In this document: in pieces, positions 7,684 through 15,311 of the stretch | Layout of the letters: every line of letters starts with the position of its first letter | Position numbering within the stretch: the stretch's first letter is position 1 | DNA from: JAAYFT01 sp036562765 | GTDB taxonomy: Bacteria; Bacillota; Clostridia; Tissierellales; Tissierellaceae | DNA length: 19,912 nucleotides | Assembly (NCBI GenBank): GCA_036562765.1 | Contig: DATCJO010000166.1 | Coordinates: 1 to 19,912 of the forward strand | Reading direction: 5' to 3' | Position numbers and translations under genes: made by a program | Notes under the pieces: model-generated | The model's input: only the letters and a program-made list of their open reading frames with translations | The model's database searches: none | Told to the model about the DNA's origin: nothing

Positions 7684-7797
7684 TTAGCCTTGTCTTTGCT
7701 TATGCTTTGGATTTTCACAAATAACCATAACTTTCCCATGTCTTTTAATTATCTTGCATTTTTCGCATATTTTCTTTACTGATGGTCTTACTTTCAC
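7684..7797 (-). CDS. rpmJ: 50S ribosomal protein L36 (zinc-type)
   Basis: 37 aa from a GTG start at 7795-7797 to TAA at 7684-7686. The product opens MKVRPSVKKICEKCKIIKR and ends NPKHKQRQG, the L36 family pattern. Cys11, Cys14, Cys27 and His32 form the zinc ribbon of the C+ type. An AGGAGG site lies nine bases before the GTG. It sits between infA and rpsM as in most Firmicutes. It is short but intact. Confidence 0.97.
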   Translation of the reverse strand: MKVRPSVKKICEKCKIIKRHGKVMVICENPKHKQRQG

Positions 7798-7813
7798 TTG
7801 TATCCCTCCTATG

Positions 7814-8032
7814 CTACTTATTTCGCCAGGTTATCCTACCTCTAGTCAAATCATAGGGTGACAGTTCTACTTTAACCTTATCTCCAGGGAGTATTCTAAT
7901 ATAATTCATTCTAAGTTTTCCAGAAATATGGGCCAATACCTCATGGCCATTGTCTAATCTAACTTTAAAAATAGCATTGGGTAAAGCATCAATCACTGTA
8001 CCCTCAACTTCAATAACATCGTTTTTAGGCAT
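7814..8032 (-). CDS. infA: Translation initiation factor IF-1
   Basis: 72 aa, a single S1-like OB fold. Family signatures: DVIEVEGTV (5-13), GHEVLAHISGKLRMNYIRILPGD and the C-terminal SPYDLTRGRITWR. IF-1 occupies the 30S A site during initiation together with IF-2 and IF-3. The AGGAGG is 12 bases from the ATG, longer than its neighbours. Located between the KOW-domain gene and rpmJ. Confidence 0.98.
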   Translation of the reverse strand: MPKNDVIEVEGTVIDALPNAIFKVRLDNGHEVLAHISGKLRMNYIRILPGDKVKVELSPYDLTRGRITWRNK

Positions 8033-8072
8033 TAAGTTTTCGAACCTCCTGTTTAAACAAATTTAGAAATTG

Positions 8073-8348
8073 TTATTTATTGAAAGGTTCTAACAATTTT
8101 CTAATATACGCATCATTTATTCCCTGTTTACTCTTTAATTTCTCTTCAAATTCCTTGATTACTGTATTATAAACCATTAAATGCTTAATCTTTTTCTTTT
8201 TAGGCTTTTCTAGTTTTCTTAAATCGCCATCAACGATTAACACATATTGGTCATCAATAATGTCTAGAACTAGAAAAACCCTGCCTTTATCCCGTCCTGC
8301 TCGTGACTTTACCACCTGCCCAATGGTTATTTCGCCATTGGAAACCAT
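8073..8348 (-). CDS. KOW-domain RNA-binding protein (L14e/L27e-like)
   Basis: 91 aa from the ATG at 8346-8348; a GTG three codons upstream overlaps the GAGGTGA ribosome binding site. The N-terminal half (about 5-45) has a KOW-type motif: GQVVKSRAGRDKGRVFLVLD, then a beta-rich LIVDGDLRKLEKPKKKK stretch. A charged, helical C-terminal tail follows. Proteins of this kind between adk/map and infA in Firmicutes are annotated as KOW-domain or L14e-family RNA-binding proteins (the ybzG/rplNB position in Bacillus). Its exact role is not established; ribosome association is inferred from domain and context. Confidence 0.85.
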   Translation of the reverse strand: MVSNGEITIGQVVKSRAGRDKGRVFLVLDIIDDQYVLIVDGDLRKLEKPKKKKIKHLMVYNTVIKEFEEKLKSKQGINDAYIRKLLEPFNK

Positions 8349-8367
8349 TACGTTCACCTCAATTTTT

Positions 8368-9012
8368 TTATTCTTCTAAACCTTTAACTATTGTTTCAAA
8401 GACTTCATCAATTGGCTTAGTTCCATCGACATTGAGGATTATTCCTTTTTTTGTATAATACTCAATTAAAGGTTCAGTTTGCTTTTGATATACTTCTATT
8501 CTTGTTGCAACAGTTTTTTCGTTATCATCATCTCTTTGGAATAATTCCCCACCGTCAATGTCGCATATATTTTCTACTTTTGGTGGATTGAATTTTATGT
8601 GGTAGGTGGCGCCACATTTTTTGCAGATTCTTCTTCCGGTTGCCCTTTCAATTAGAATTTCCTTATCTGCATAAATATTAACAACTTTATCGAGTTTTAT
8701 ACCCATGTTTTTTAATTCTTCATCTAAAGCTTCTGCTTGTTCTATAGTCCTTGGAAATCCGTCTAGTAAGAATCCATTTTTACAATCGTCCTTTGATAAT
8801 CTATCCTTTACTATGGAAACCACAATTTCATCAGGTACTAGAAGGCCTTTATCCATGTATTCTTTAGCTTTTTTCCCAAGTTCTGTGCCTTCCTTAATAT
8901 TTGCCCTAAATATATCACCTGTTGAAATATGAGGTATATTATACCTTTTTACTATTGCTGCTGCTTGAGTACCTTTTCCTACGCCTGGAGGACCAAGTAA
9001 TACTAAACGCAC
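8368..9012 (-). CDS. adk: Adenylate kinase (Zn-binding LID type)
   Basis: 214 aa from the GTG at 9010-9012, giving the family N-terminus MRLVLLGPPGVGKGTQA. An ATG three codons upstream overlaps the GGGAG site. It interconverts ATP + AMP and 2 ADP. P-loop GPPGVGKGT (7-15), AMP-binding segments around TGDIFR (31-36) and GFPRT (85-89). The LID domain carries Cys130, Cys133, Cys150 and Asp153, the structural zinc site of Gram-positive Adk. It sits after secY, as in the spc operon of Firmicutes; the map gene that usually follows is absent. Confidence 0.98.
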   Translation of the reverse strand: MRLVLLGPPGVGKGTQAAAIVKRYNIPHISTGDIFRANIKEGTELGKKAKEYMDKGLLVPDEIVVSIVKDRLSKDDCKNGFLLDGFPRTIEQAEALDEELKNMGIKLDKVVNIYADKEILIERATGRRICKKCGATYHIKFNPPKVENICDIDGGELFQRDDDNEKTVATRIEVYQKQTEPLIEYYTKKGIILNVDGTKPIDEVFETIVKGLEE

Positions 9013-9031
9013 AATAATCATCTCCCATAGA

Positions 9032-10306
9032 TTAATTCAAAAATCCTTTGTAGTGTCTCATTACCATTTGAGCTTCTAATTGTTTAACTGTTTCAATTGC
9101 AACTCCGACTACGATGATAATACCTGTTCCTGTGAAATTAGCTGTCATGCCAAATATTCTAGAGAAAATTGTTGGTAATGATGCTAATATTGCCAATGAT
9201 AAACCGCCCACAAATGTGATTCTCATAACAACTTTATTTAAATAATCTGCAGTTGGCCTACCAGGTCTTATTCCAGGGATAAATCCGCCGTGTTGTTGTA
9301 GGTTCTTTGCATATTCTACAGTGTTAAATTGGATTGCAGTGTAGAAATAAGTAAAGAACAAAATCAATATTATATTCAATATTGAATATATCCAGATTCC
9401 AACATTCCCTGATGGTGTCAAATACTTTGTAATCCAGGCAGAAGGTTCTCCTTTAAAGAATAACGCTATTGTTTGTGGAAATGCTAATAAAGATGAAGCA
9501 AATATTACAGGAATTACTCCAGCCATTAATACTTTTACAGGAATATGGGTACTTTGGCCACCGTACATTTTTCTACCAACTACTCTTTTTGCATATTGCA
9601 CTGGAATTTTCCTTTCAGCTTCTTGTAATGCTACTACAAATGCAATGATTATTACAAGTAGAATTATATAAATTAACTCTTTTATCCAGCTTAAGTAACC
9701 ATATCTAATCAATGTTGCCTTTTCAAGTATTTCAGTTGGCAACTTGGAAATTATACCTATAAATATCATCAAAGATATGCCGTTGCCTATACCCTTTTCA
9801 GTAATTAAATCTCCAAGCCACATTAAAAAGGCTGTTCCTGCAACTAAAGAAAGAATAACTATTATATTTTGAAATGCATTAGAAGTTTCTAATGCAGAAC
9901 TAAATAATCCAAAGGTATATCCGATAGCTTGAATTAAAGCCAAACCTATACCTAGATATCTAGTATACTTGCTTATCTTTTTTCTTCCTTCCTCACCTTG
10001 TTTAGCTAATTCTTCTAAGCTTGGAATAGCGATTGTTAATAGCTGAATAACTATTGATGCAGTTATATATGGATAAATATTGGTAGCAAATATGCTGAAA
10101 TTGCTAAAAGTACCGCCACCCATTAAATCTAGGAATTCTAATATTCCACCTCTAGATTTTTCAAATATATCAGCTATTATGGCTTTATTCATATATGGTA
10201 CTGGTATATTGGAGCCTAACCTAAATACTAATAGCATTAGTAGTGTAAATATGATTCTTTTTCTCAGCTCCTCTATTTTCCAAGCATTTCTCAAGGTTGA
10301 AAGCAT
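9032..10306 (-). CDS. secY: Protein translocase subunit SecY
   Basis: 424 aa with ten hydrophobic helices. Matches SecY: N-terminal LRNAWKIEELRKRIIFTLLM (about 4-23), the plug-region EFLDLMGGGTFSNFSIFA, cytosolic loops GIGNGISLMIF and VEYAKNLQQHGGFIPGIRPGRPT, and a C-terminus ending MRHYKGFLN. It forms the membrane channel with SecE and SecG. Its ATG directly abuts the rplO stop codon (TAGATG), and the AGAGGTGAT ribosome binding site lies within rplO, implying coupling. Confidence 0.98.
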   Translation of the reverse strand: MLSTLRNAWKIEELRKRIIFTLLMLLVFRLGSNIPVPYMNKAIIADIFEKSRGGILEFLDLMGGGTFSNFSIFATNIYPYITASIVIQLLTIAIPSLEELAKQGEEGRKKISKYTRYLGIGLALIQAIGYTFGLFSSALETSNAFQNIIVILSLVAGTAFLMWLGDLITEKGIGNGISLMIFIGIISKLPTEILEKATLIRYGYLSWIKELIYIILLVIIIAFVVALQEAERKIPVQYAKRVVGRKMYGGQSTHIPVKVLMAGVIPVIFASSLLAFPQTIALFFKGEPSAWITKYLTPSGNVGIWIYSILNIILILFFTYFYTAIQFNTVEYAKNLQQHGGFIPGIRPGRPTADYLNKVVMRITFVGGLSLAILASLPTIFSRIFGMTANFTGTGIIIVVGVAIETVKQLEAQMVMRHYKGFLN

Positions 10307-10756
10307 CTATATCACCTCTGCCTTTCCTCCTGCGGCTTCTATCTTTTCAGCAGCAGTTTTACTAAATTTATGAGCTCTTACGGTTAATTTTACCTTTACA
10401 TCTCCATCTCCAAGGATTTTAATACCGTCCACAACTTTGCCACTCTTAACTAAGCCTTCTTGGATTAAAAGTTCTGGAGTTACAATTGTATTTTCAGGGA
10501 ATCTATTTAAATCTTCAACATTAACTACAGCATATTCTTTAGCAAATATATTAGTAAATCCACGCTTTGGAAGTCTTCTAAATAATGGCATTTGACCGCC
10601 TTCAAAACCTGGTCTTACTCCACCACCGGACCTAGCTTTTTGACCCTTATGTCCTCTTCCAGATGTTTTCCCAAGTCCTGAACCTATACCTCTACCAACT
10701 CTTTTTCTAGGTTTTGATCCGCCACCTTCATTTGGTCTCAAATCATTTAATTTCAT
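10307..10756 (-). CDS. rplO: 50S ribosomal protein L15
   Basis: 149 aa from the ATG at 10754-10756, with AGGAGGT seven bases upstream. A GTG three codons earlier overlaps that site. Recognised by MKLNDLRPNEGGGSKPRKRVGRG-type opening, the glycine/arginine-rich SGLGKTSGRGHKGQKARSGG region (about 25-44) and the GGQMPLFRRLPKRGF motif. L15 is a late-assembly 50S protein. It is 18 bases after rpmD and abuts secY. Confidence 0.97.
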   Translation of the reverse strand: MKLNDLRPNEGGGSKPRKRVGRGIGSGLGKTSGRGHKGQKARSGGGVRPGFEGGQMPLFRRLPKRGFTNIFAKEYAVVNVEDLNRFPENTIVTPELLIQEGLVKSGKVVDGIKILGDGDVKVKLTVRAHKFSKTAAEKIEAAGGKAEVI

Positions 10757-10774
10757 TTGGTACACCTCCTTATG

Positions 10775-10951
10775 CTATTCTACAATTTCTACCATATGTT
10801 GTACTTGTTTTATCATACCTCTAATTTGAGGGGTATCTTGTTTTTCCACTATTTGACCAACTTTTCTAAATCCTAGTGCTTTTATAGTTCTTCTATGAGC
10901 CTCTGGTCTGCCTATAGGGCTTCTGACCAATTTTATCTTGATCGTAGTCAT
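10775..10951 (-). CDS. rpmD: 50S ribosomal protein L30
   Basis: 58 aa from ATG at 10949-10951 to TAG at 10775-10777. The product begins MTTIKIKLVRSPIGRPEAHR and continues TIKALGFRKVGQIVE, with the terminal MIKQVQHMVEIVE; all are L30 hallmarks, and the length is typical. The ribosome binding site is GGGGTGAT just upstream. A nearby out-of-frame ATG (10953-10955) is not the start. It lies between rpsE and rplO as expected. Confidence 0.96.
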   Translation of the reverse strand: MTTIKIKLVRSPIGRPEAHRRTIKALGFRKVGQIVEKQDTPQIRGMIKQVQHMVEIVE

Positions 10952-10962
10952 TCATATCACCC

Positions 10963-11469
10963 CTAACCTAATATTTCTTCTATTGATTTTCCTCTTAATC
11001 TAGCAACTTCTTCTGCTCTCTTCAAGGATTTTAATGCTTCTATTGTAGCATTAACTACATTTCTTGGATTATTTGAACCTAAGGATTTAGTCCTTATATC
11101 CCTAATGCCCGCTAATTCACATACAGCACGTACTGGTCCACCTGCAATAACTCCAGTACCTCCTTTTGATGGCTTTAATAGAACTTTGCTTGCACCAAAT
11201 TCGCCAATTACTTCATGTGGTATTGTAGTGCCAACAATTGGAACAGATATAATGTGTTTTTTAGCATCTTGAATTGCCTTTCTGATAGCATCAGGTACTT
11301 CTTGAGCTTTTCCTGTTCCAACTCCAACGTGCCCATTCCCGTCTCCTACTACCACTAAGGCACTGAATCTAAAATTTCTACCACCTTTTACTACCTTAGC
11401 TACACGATTTATAGTAACTACTCTTTCTTTTAGTTCCATTTGGTTTTCATCAGCAAATGAACGTTTCAT
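10963..11469 (-). CDS. rpsE: 30S ribosomal protein S5
   Basis: 168 aa from ATG at 11467-11469, seven bases after AGGAGG; a TTG directly before is not needed. It has the S5 double-stranded-RNA-binding block (LKERVVTINRVAKVVKGGRN, about 13-32), the GDGNGHVGVGTGKAQEVPDA motif and the ribosome-fold segment KGGTGVIAGGPVRAVCELAG. S5 acts in decoding fidelity (ram mutations are known in this family). It is 17 bases after rplR. Confidence 0.98.
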   Translation of the reverse strand: MKRSFADENQMELKERVVTINRVAKVVKGGRNFRFSALVVVGDGNGHVGVGTGKAQEVPDAIRKAIQDAKKHIISVPIVGTTIPHEVIGEFGASKVLLKPSKGGTGVIAGGPVRAVCELAGIRDIRTKSLGSNNPRNVVNATIEALKSLKRAEEVARLRGKSIEEILG

Positions 11470-11486
11470 CAATTCCCCTCCTTCTA

Positions 11487-11849
11487 TTAGAATTCAAGTC
11501 CAGCTTCTCTTGCAGCATCTGCAAGTTCTTTTATCCTTCCGTGATATAGATATCCGCCTCTATCAAATACAACTTGCTTAATTCCCTTTTCTAAAGCTTT
11601 CTTTGCAATAGCTTCACCTACATATCTTGCTGCTTCCTTATTCTTTGTAGAAGCAAGGTTTTCCCTATTTTCCAATGTTGAAGCAGCAACTAATGTATGT
11701 CCTACAGTATCATCTATTATTTGTGCATAAATGTGTTTTCCACTCCTAAATACATTAAGCCTTGGTCTTTCAGGAGTTCCAAAGACTTTCTTTCTAATTC
11801 TAGCATGTCTTTTCTTTCTATTTTCATTTCTACTTACTTTCTTAATCAT
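11487..11849 (-). CDS. rplR: 50S ribosomal protein L18
   Basis: 120 aa. A basic N-terminus (RKKRHARIRKKVFGT, about 11-25) leads to RPRLNVFRSGKHIYAQIIDD and ends VVFDRGGYLYHGRIKELADA. L18 binds 5S rRNA with L5 and forms the central protuberance. Length is normal. ATG with a GGGAG-type site 16 bases after rplF. Confidence 0.98.
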   Translation of the reverse strand: MIKKVSRNENRKKRHARIRKKVFGTPERPRLNVFRSGKHIYAQIIDDTVGHTLVAASTLENRENLASTKNKEAARYVGEAIAKKALEKGIKQVVFDRGGYLYHGRIKELADAAREAGLEF

Positions 11850-11865
11850 ACGCCTTCACTCCCTT

Positions 11866-12405
11866 CTACTTACCAGTCTTACCAACCTTACGTCTGATAA
11901 CTTCGCCTTCGTATCTAATACCTTTTCCTTTATAAGGTTCAGGTTTCTTAAGTGATCTTATTTTTGCTGCATAGTTTCCTACTTTTTGCTTATCTATACC
12001 TTTTACAATTATCTTGTTAGGTTGAGGTACTTCCACTTCGATTCCTTCTGGATCTTCTAATTCAACAGGATGTGAAAATCCTAATGTTAAAACAAGTTTC
12101 TTTCCTTGTTTTGCAGCTCTATATCCAGTACCTTCTATTTCCAACGCTTTTGAATATCCTTGAGTAACTCCTATTATCATATTTTGAATCAATGTCCTTG
12201 TTAAGCCATGTAATTCTCTATGCTTCTTAAGATCACTTGGTCTTGAAACAGTTATAACTCCATCTTCAATTGTGATTTTCATATCAGGATTTAATTGTTG
12301 TGATAATTGTCCCTTAGGACCTTTTATTTCAACTACATTCTTATCATTTACTTTAACTTCAACTCCTGATGGAATTTTAATTGGTTTTAATCCTATTCTT
12401 GACAT
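11866..12405 (-). CDS. rplF: 50S ribosomal protein L6
   Basis: 179 aa with two repeated L6 domains. The N-terminus is MSRIGLKPIKIPSGVEV. The C-terminal domain carries the family signature PEPYKGKGIRYEGEVIRRKVGKTGK-type tail (about 155-179). L6 sits at the base of the L7/L12 stalk near the sarcin-ricin loop. ATG with AGGAGGT upstream; between rpsH and rplR. Confidence 0.98.
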   Translation of the reverse strand: MSRIGLKPIKIPSGVEVKVNDKNVVEIKGPKGQLSQQLNPDMKITIEDGVITVSRPSDLKKHRELHGLTRTLIQNMIIGVTQGYSKALEIEGTGYRAAKQGKKLVLTLGFSHPVELEDPEGIEVEVPQPNKIIVKGIDKQKVGNYAAKIRSLKKPEPYKGKGIRYEGEVIRRKVGKTGK

Positions 12406-12440
12406 GAGTGCACCTCCTGTTCCGATAAATTATCTATTAA

Positions 12441-12836
12441 CTACCAAACATAGCAGATTACTTCTCCGCCAATGCCTAATTTTCTAGCAGTTTTGTCTGT
12501 CATTATGCCTTGGGATGTAGAAAGAATTGCTATTCCAAGGCCTCCTAATACTCTTGGAATTTCGTCAGACTTTACATAAACTCTAAGACCTGGCTTTGAT
12601 ATTCTCTTAATTCCAGTTAATACTTTTTCTTTATTAGGACCGTATTTTAATTCAATCCTGATAATTCCTTGCTTACCATCATCTATTACATCATAGCCCT
12701 TTATAAATCCTTCGTCCAATAGAATTTGAGCTATTTGTTTCTTTATTTTAGAAGCAGGTACATCTACTGATTCATGCTTCGCATTGTTCCCATTTCTTAT
12801 TCTTGTTAGCATATCTGCAATTGGGTCAGTCATCAT
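12441..12836 (-). CDS. rpsH: 30S ribosomal protein S8
   Basis: 131 aa from ATG at 12834-12836, nine bases after AGGAGGT; a second ATG follows immediately (12831-12833) and would give the common form starting MTDPIADM. Signatures: MTDPIADMLTRIRNGN and the C-terminal GGEVICYVW, with STSQGIMTDKTARKLGIGGE before it. S8 binds helix 21 of 16S rRNA and is the classic repressor of the spc operon in enterobacteria. No S8-type site around rplE was recognised here. Confidence 0.97.
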   Translation of the reverse strand: MMTDPIADMLTRIRNGNNAKHESVDVPASKIKKQIAQILLDEGFIKGYDVIDDGKQGIIRIELKYGPNKEKVLTGIKRISKPGLRVYVKSDEIPRVLGGLGIAILSTSQGIMTDKTARKLGIGGEVICYVW

Positions 12837-12867
12837 AATTTAGCTACCTCCTTTCATATACTTCCTA

Positions 12868-13053
12868 CTACCAGCTTGCTTTTTTTACACCAGGTATTTG
12901 GCCTTTATAAGCTAATTCTCTAAAACAAATACGGCATACTCCATATTTCCTCAAATATGCATGAGGTCTTCCGCAGATTTTGCATCTATTGTACTTTCTT
13001 GTACTGAATTTTGGTTTTCTTTTTTGTTTAGCAATCATTGATTTCTTAGCCAA
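12868..13053 (-). CDS. rpsN: 30S ribosomal protein S14 type Z
   Basis: 61 aa, the short zinc-binding form: Cys24, Cys27, Cys40 and Cys43 as CKIC and CRIC. The end is GQIPGVKKASW, as in the family. The start codon is TTG (13051-13053), eight bases after AAGGAGG, and gives the exact family N-terminus MAKKSM; the next in-frame Met (residue 6) would be poorly placed for that site. S14 lies in the 30S head near S3 and S10. Sits between rplE and rpsH. Confidence 0.97.
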   Translation of the reverse strand: MAKKSMIAKQKRKPKFSTRKYNRCKICGRPHAYLRKYGVCRICFRELAYKGQIPGVKKASW

Positions 13054-13071
13054 AAATATTCCCTCCTTACT

Positions 13072-13614
13072 TTACTTTCTAAAGGGCATTCCCAATTCTT
13101 CTAATAAAGCCTTTGCTTCTTCATCTGTTTTAGCAGTTGTTACCATTATGATATCCATTCCTCTTACTGTTTCTACCTTATCGTAATCAATTTCTGGGAA
13201 AATCAATTGTTCCTTTATTCCTAAAGCGTAATTTCCTCTACCATCAAATGATGTATCGCTAACACCTCTAAAGTCCCTAACTCTTGGCAATGCAACATTA
13301 ATTAATTTATCTAAAAAGTAGTACATTCTGTCTCCTCTTAGTGTAACCTTAGCACCTACATTCATTCCTTTACGAAGTTTGAAGTTCGCAATTGATTTTT
13401 TAGCCTTTGTGATTATAGGTTTTTGACCTGCAATAAGTGTAAGTTCTTCTACTGCTTGTTCTAATAGTTTTGGATTGTCTCTTGCTTCTCCAATTCCCAT
13501 GTTGATTACAATCTTTTCCAATTTAGGTACTTCCATAATGTTTTTATAATTGAATCTTTCCATCAATGCCTTGACTACTTCGTTCTTGTATTTTTCCTTT
13601 AACCTAGGAGTCAT
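13072..13614 (-). CDS. rplE: 50S ribosomal protein L5
   Basis: 180 aa. Signatures include PKLEKIVINMGIGEARDNPK (29-48), GQKPIITKAKKSIANFKLR and the C-terminal RGMDIIMVTTAKTDEEAKALL. L5 binds 5S rRNA and contacts P-site tRNA from the central protuberance. Normal length. ATG with AGGAGGT eight bases before; 23 bases after rplX. Confidence 0.98.
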   Translation of the reverse strand: MTPRLKEKYKNEVVKALMERFNYKNIMEVPKLEKIVINMGIGEARDNPKLLEQAVEELTLIAGQKPIITKAKKSIANFKLRKGMNVGAKVTLRGDRMYYFLDKLINVALPRVRDFRGVSDTSFDGRGNYALGIKEQLIFPEIDYDKVETVRGMDIIMVTTAKTDEEAKALLEELGMPFRK

Positions 13615-13637
13615 TTCCTATTACCTCCTTCCATCAA

Positions 13638-13952
13638 CTATTTATCTAAAATTTCTCCACATTTTTTACAATATCTTACTTTCTTACCGTTTTCTAAAAA
13701 TTTACGACCAACTCTGACTCCAGTTTTATCTTTTTCACAATAATACATTACATTTGATGCATGAATTGGTCCTTCAGTTTTAATTATTCCTCCGGGTTTA
13801 TTAGGGCCCATTGGTTTTTGATGTTTTGTAAGCATGTTTACGCCTTCAACAATAACTCTATTTTCCTTTGGAAATACTTTCAAAACCTTTCCTATTTTAC
13901 CCTTATCTTTTCCTGCGATAACAACAACTGTGTCTCCACTTTTTACATGCAT
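13638..13952 (-). CDS. rplX: 50S ribosomal protein L24 with Cys/Asp metal-site candidate
   Basis: 104 aa from ATG at 13950-13952, seven bases after AGGAGGT; a GTG three codons upstream falls in the binding-site spacing. The KOW motif is VKSGDTVVVIAGKDKGKIGK (3-22), and the GVNMLTKHQKP segment (37-47) is also typical. L24 starts 50S assembly near the tunnel exit. Unusually, the C-terminal part holds C72-x2-D75 and C95-x2-C98, a possible Cys3Asp zinc ribbon; most L24 have no such cysteines. The gene lies between rplN and rplE. Confidence 0.96.
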   Translation of the reverse strand: MHVKSGDTVVVIAGKDKGKIGKVLKVFPKENRVIVEGVNMLTKHQKPMGPNKPGGIIKTEGPIHASNVMYYCEKDKTGVRVGRKFLENGKKVRYCKKCGEILDK

Positions 13953-13967
13953 GCTGCACACCTCCTC

Positions 13968-14336
13968 CTATAGTACTTCTGGTGCTAGGGAAATTATCTT
14001 CATGAAGTTTCCTTGTCTAAGTTCCCTAGTAACAGGCCCAAATATACGTGTTCCAACTGGGTTTTTATCTTCCTTTATAATAACAGCAGCATTTTCATCG
14101 AATCTTATATATGAACCATCGCTTCTTCTAACGCCTCTTGTTGACCTAACGATTACAGCCTTAACAACATCACCTTTTTTTACAACTCCTCCAGGTGTTG
14201 CAGATTTAACAGAACAAACAACTATGTCACCGATATTTGCATATTTTTGCTCACTACCACCTAGAACCCTTATAACTAGCAATTCCTTTGCTCCAGAGTT
14301 ATCAGCTACTTTTAGTCGGGTTTCATTTTGAATCAT
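13968..14336 (-). CDS. rplN: 50S ribosomal protein L14
   Basis: 122 aa, exactly the family length. Signatures: MIQNETRLKVADNSGAKELL, the GDIVVCSVKSATPGGVVKKGDVVKAV-type barrel strand (about 37-62), IRFDENAAVII and the C-terminal RNFMKIISLAPEVL-like end (here GNFMKIISLAPEVL). L14 interacts with L19 and the silencing factor RsfS at the subunit interface. It is preceded by AGGAGGT and lies 29 bases after rpsQ. Confidence 0.98.
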   Translation of the reverse strand: MIQNETRLKVADNSGAKELLVIRVLGGSEQKYANIGDIVVCSVKSATPGGVVKKGDVVKAVIVRSTRGVRRSDGSYIRFDENAAVIIKEDKNPVGTRIFGPVTRELRQGNFMKIISLAPEVL

Positions 14337-14365
14337 TCTAATACCTCCTTCCTAAAATAGTAGAA

Positions 14366-14626
14366 CTATTTTGCCTTTTCTATTATTTCAACAACTCTCC
14401 ACCTTTTTTCCTTGCTTAATGGTCTAGTTTCCATTATTTTAACTATATCTCCAACTCTACATTCATTATTTTCATCATGGGCTTTAAACTTGGTTGTACG
14501 CTTCATTTGCTTTTTATATAAAGGATGAGCTACCATTCTTTCAACTGCTACAACAACAGTTTTATCCATCTTATCGCTTACTACGGTTCCTATTCTGACC
14601 TTACGGTTTCCTCTTTTATTTTCCAT
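14366..14626 (-). CDS. rpsQ: 30S ribosomal protein S17
   Basis: 86 aa with an OB fold. Signatures: KVRIGTVVSDKMDKTVVVAV (9-28), HPLYKKQMKRTTKFKAHDE and the ETRPLSKEKRWRVVEI motif. S17 binds the 5' domain of 16S rRNA. Its GGGAGGT ribosome binding site lies inside the last codons of rpmC, and only six bases separate the two genes, so coupling is likely. Confidence 0.98.
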   Translation of the reverse strand: MENKRGNRKVRIGTVVSDKMDKTVVVAVERMVAHPLYKKQMKRTTKFKAHDENNECRVGDIVKIMETRPLSKEKRWRVVEIIEKAK

Positions 14627-14632
14627 CTATGA

Positions 14633-14839
14633 TTAGACCTCCCTTCTTAACCCTAGTTCACGTTCTCTCATTATAGTTTTTACACGTGCTATGTCTTTTC
14701 TTACTTGCTTTATTCTAGCTGGATTATCTAATTGACCGGTAGCCAATTGAAATCTCAAATTAAATAGTTCAGCCTTCAATTCATTTAACTTGTTTTTTAA
14801 TTCTGTATCCGATAATTGGCGTATTTCCTTAGCCTTCAT
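14633..14839 (-). CDS. rpmC: 50S ribosomal protein L29
   Basis: 68 aa from the ATG at 14837-14839, which gives the family N-terminus MKAKEIRQLSDTEL. A farther upstream in-frame start would be inside rplP and add a non-family basic extension. The second half has the signature LFNLRFQLATGQLDNPARIK and ends RTIMRERE-like (here KTIMRERELG). L29 is a helical protein at the tunnel exit. It overlaps the end of rplP by 11 bases, so translation is coupled. Confidence 0.97.
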   Translation of the reverse strand: MKAKEIRQLSDTELKNKLNELKAELFNLRFQLATGQLDNPARIKQVRKDIARVKTIMRERELGLRREV

Positions 14840-15272
14840 TAGCTTCACCACCCTTTTCTTGCACTTCCTCACGAGCAACGAACTTTGTTTTAATTGGCAA
14901 TTTATGTGAAGCTAGCCTCATAGCTTCTCTAGCATCTTCTTCTGATACTCCGCCCATTTCAAACAAAATTCTGCCTGGCTTAACTACTGCTACCCAATAT
15001 TCTGGTGATCCTTTTCCAGCACCCATACGAGTTTCAGCAGGTTTTTCAGTTACAGGCTTATCTGGGAATATCTTTATCCAAACATTACCGCCTCTTTTTA
15101 CGTATCTAGTCATAGCACGTCTTGCAGCTTCTATTTGGTTAGAGGTAATCCAGCCTGGTTCTAATGCTTGTAATCCATATTCACCATAAGTAATTGTATT
15201 ACCTCTAGTTGCCTTCCCTTTCATTCTACCTCTATGAACTCTACGATATTTTACTCTTTTAGGCATTAACAT
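14829..15272 (-). CDS. rplP: 50S ribosomal protein L16
   Basis: 147 aa from ATG at 15270-15272, eight bases after AGGAGG. N-terminus MLMPKRVKYRRVHRGRMKG is characteristic. Other signatures: IKIFPDKPVTEKPAETRMGAGKG (about 67-89) and VKPGRILFEMGGV. L16 lies near the A-site tRNA elbow. Its end overlaps the start of rpmC. Confidence 0.98.
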   Translation of the reverse strand: MLMPKRVKYRRVHRGRMKGKATRGNTITYGEYGLQALEPGWITSNQIEAARRAMTRYVKRGGNVWIKIFPDKPVTEKPAETRMGAGKGSPEYWVAVVKPGRILFEMGGVSEEDAREAMRLASHKLPIKTKFVAREEVQEKGGEANEG

Positions 15273-15311
15273 CTTTTTTTCCTCCTTCCTGCGATTTGTA
15301 CGATTTGTAGT

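Noticed and set aside
13834..14331. Plus-strand open frame of 165 codons opposite rplX/rplN
   Set aside because: Antisense to highly conserved ribosomal genes, no ribosome binding site, composition of a reverse-frame shadow.
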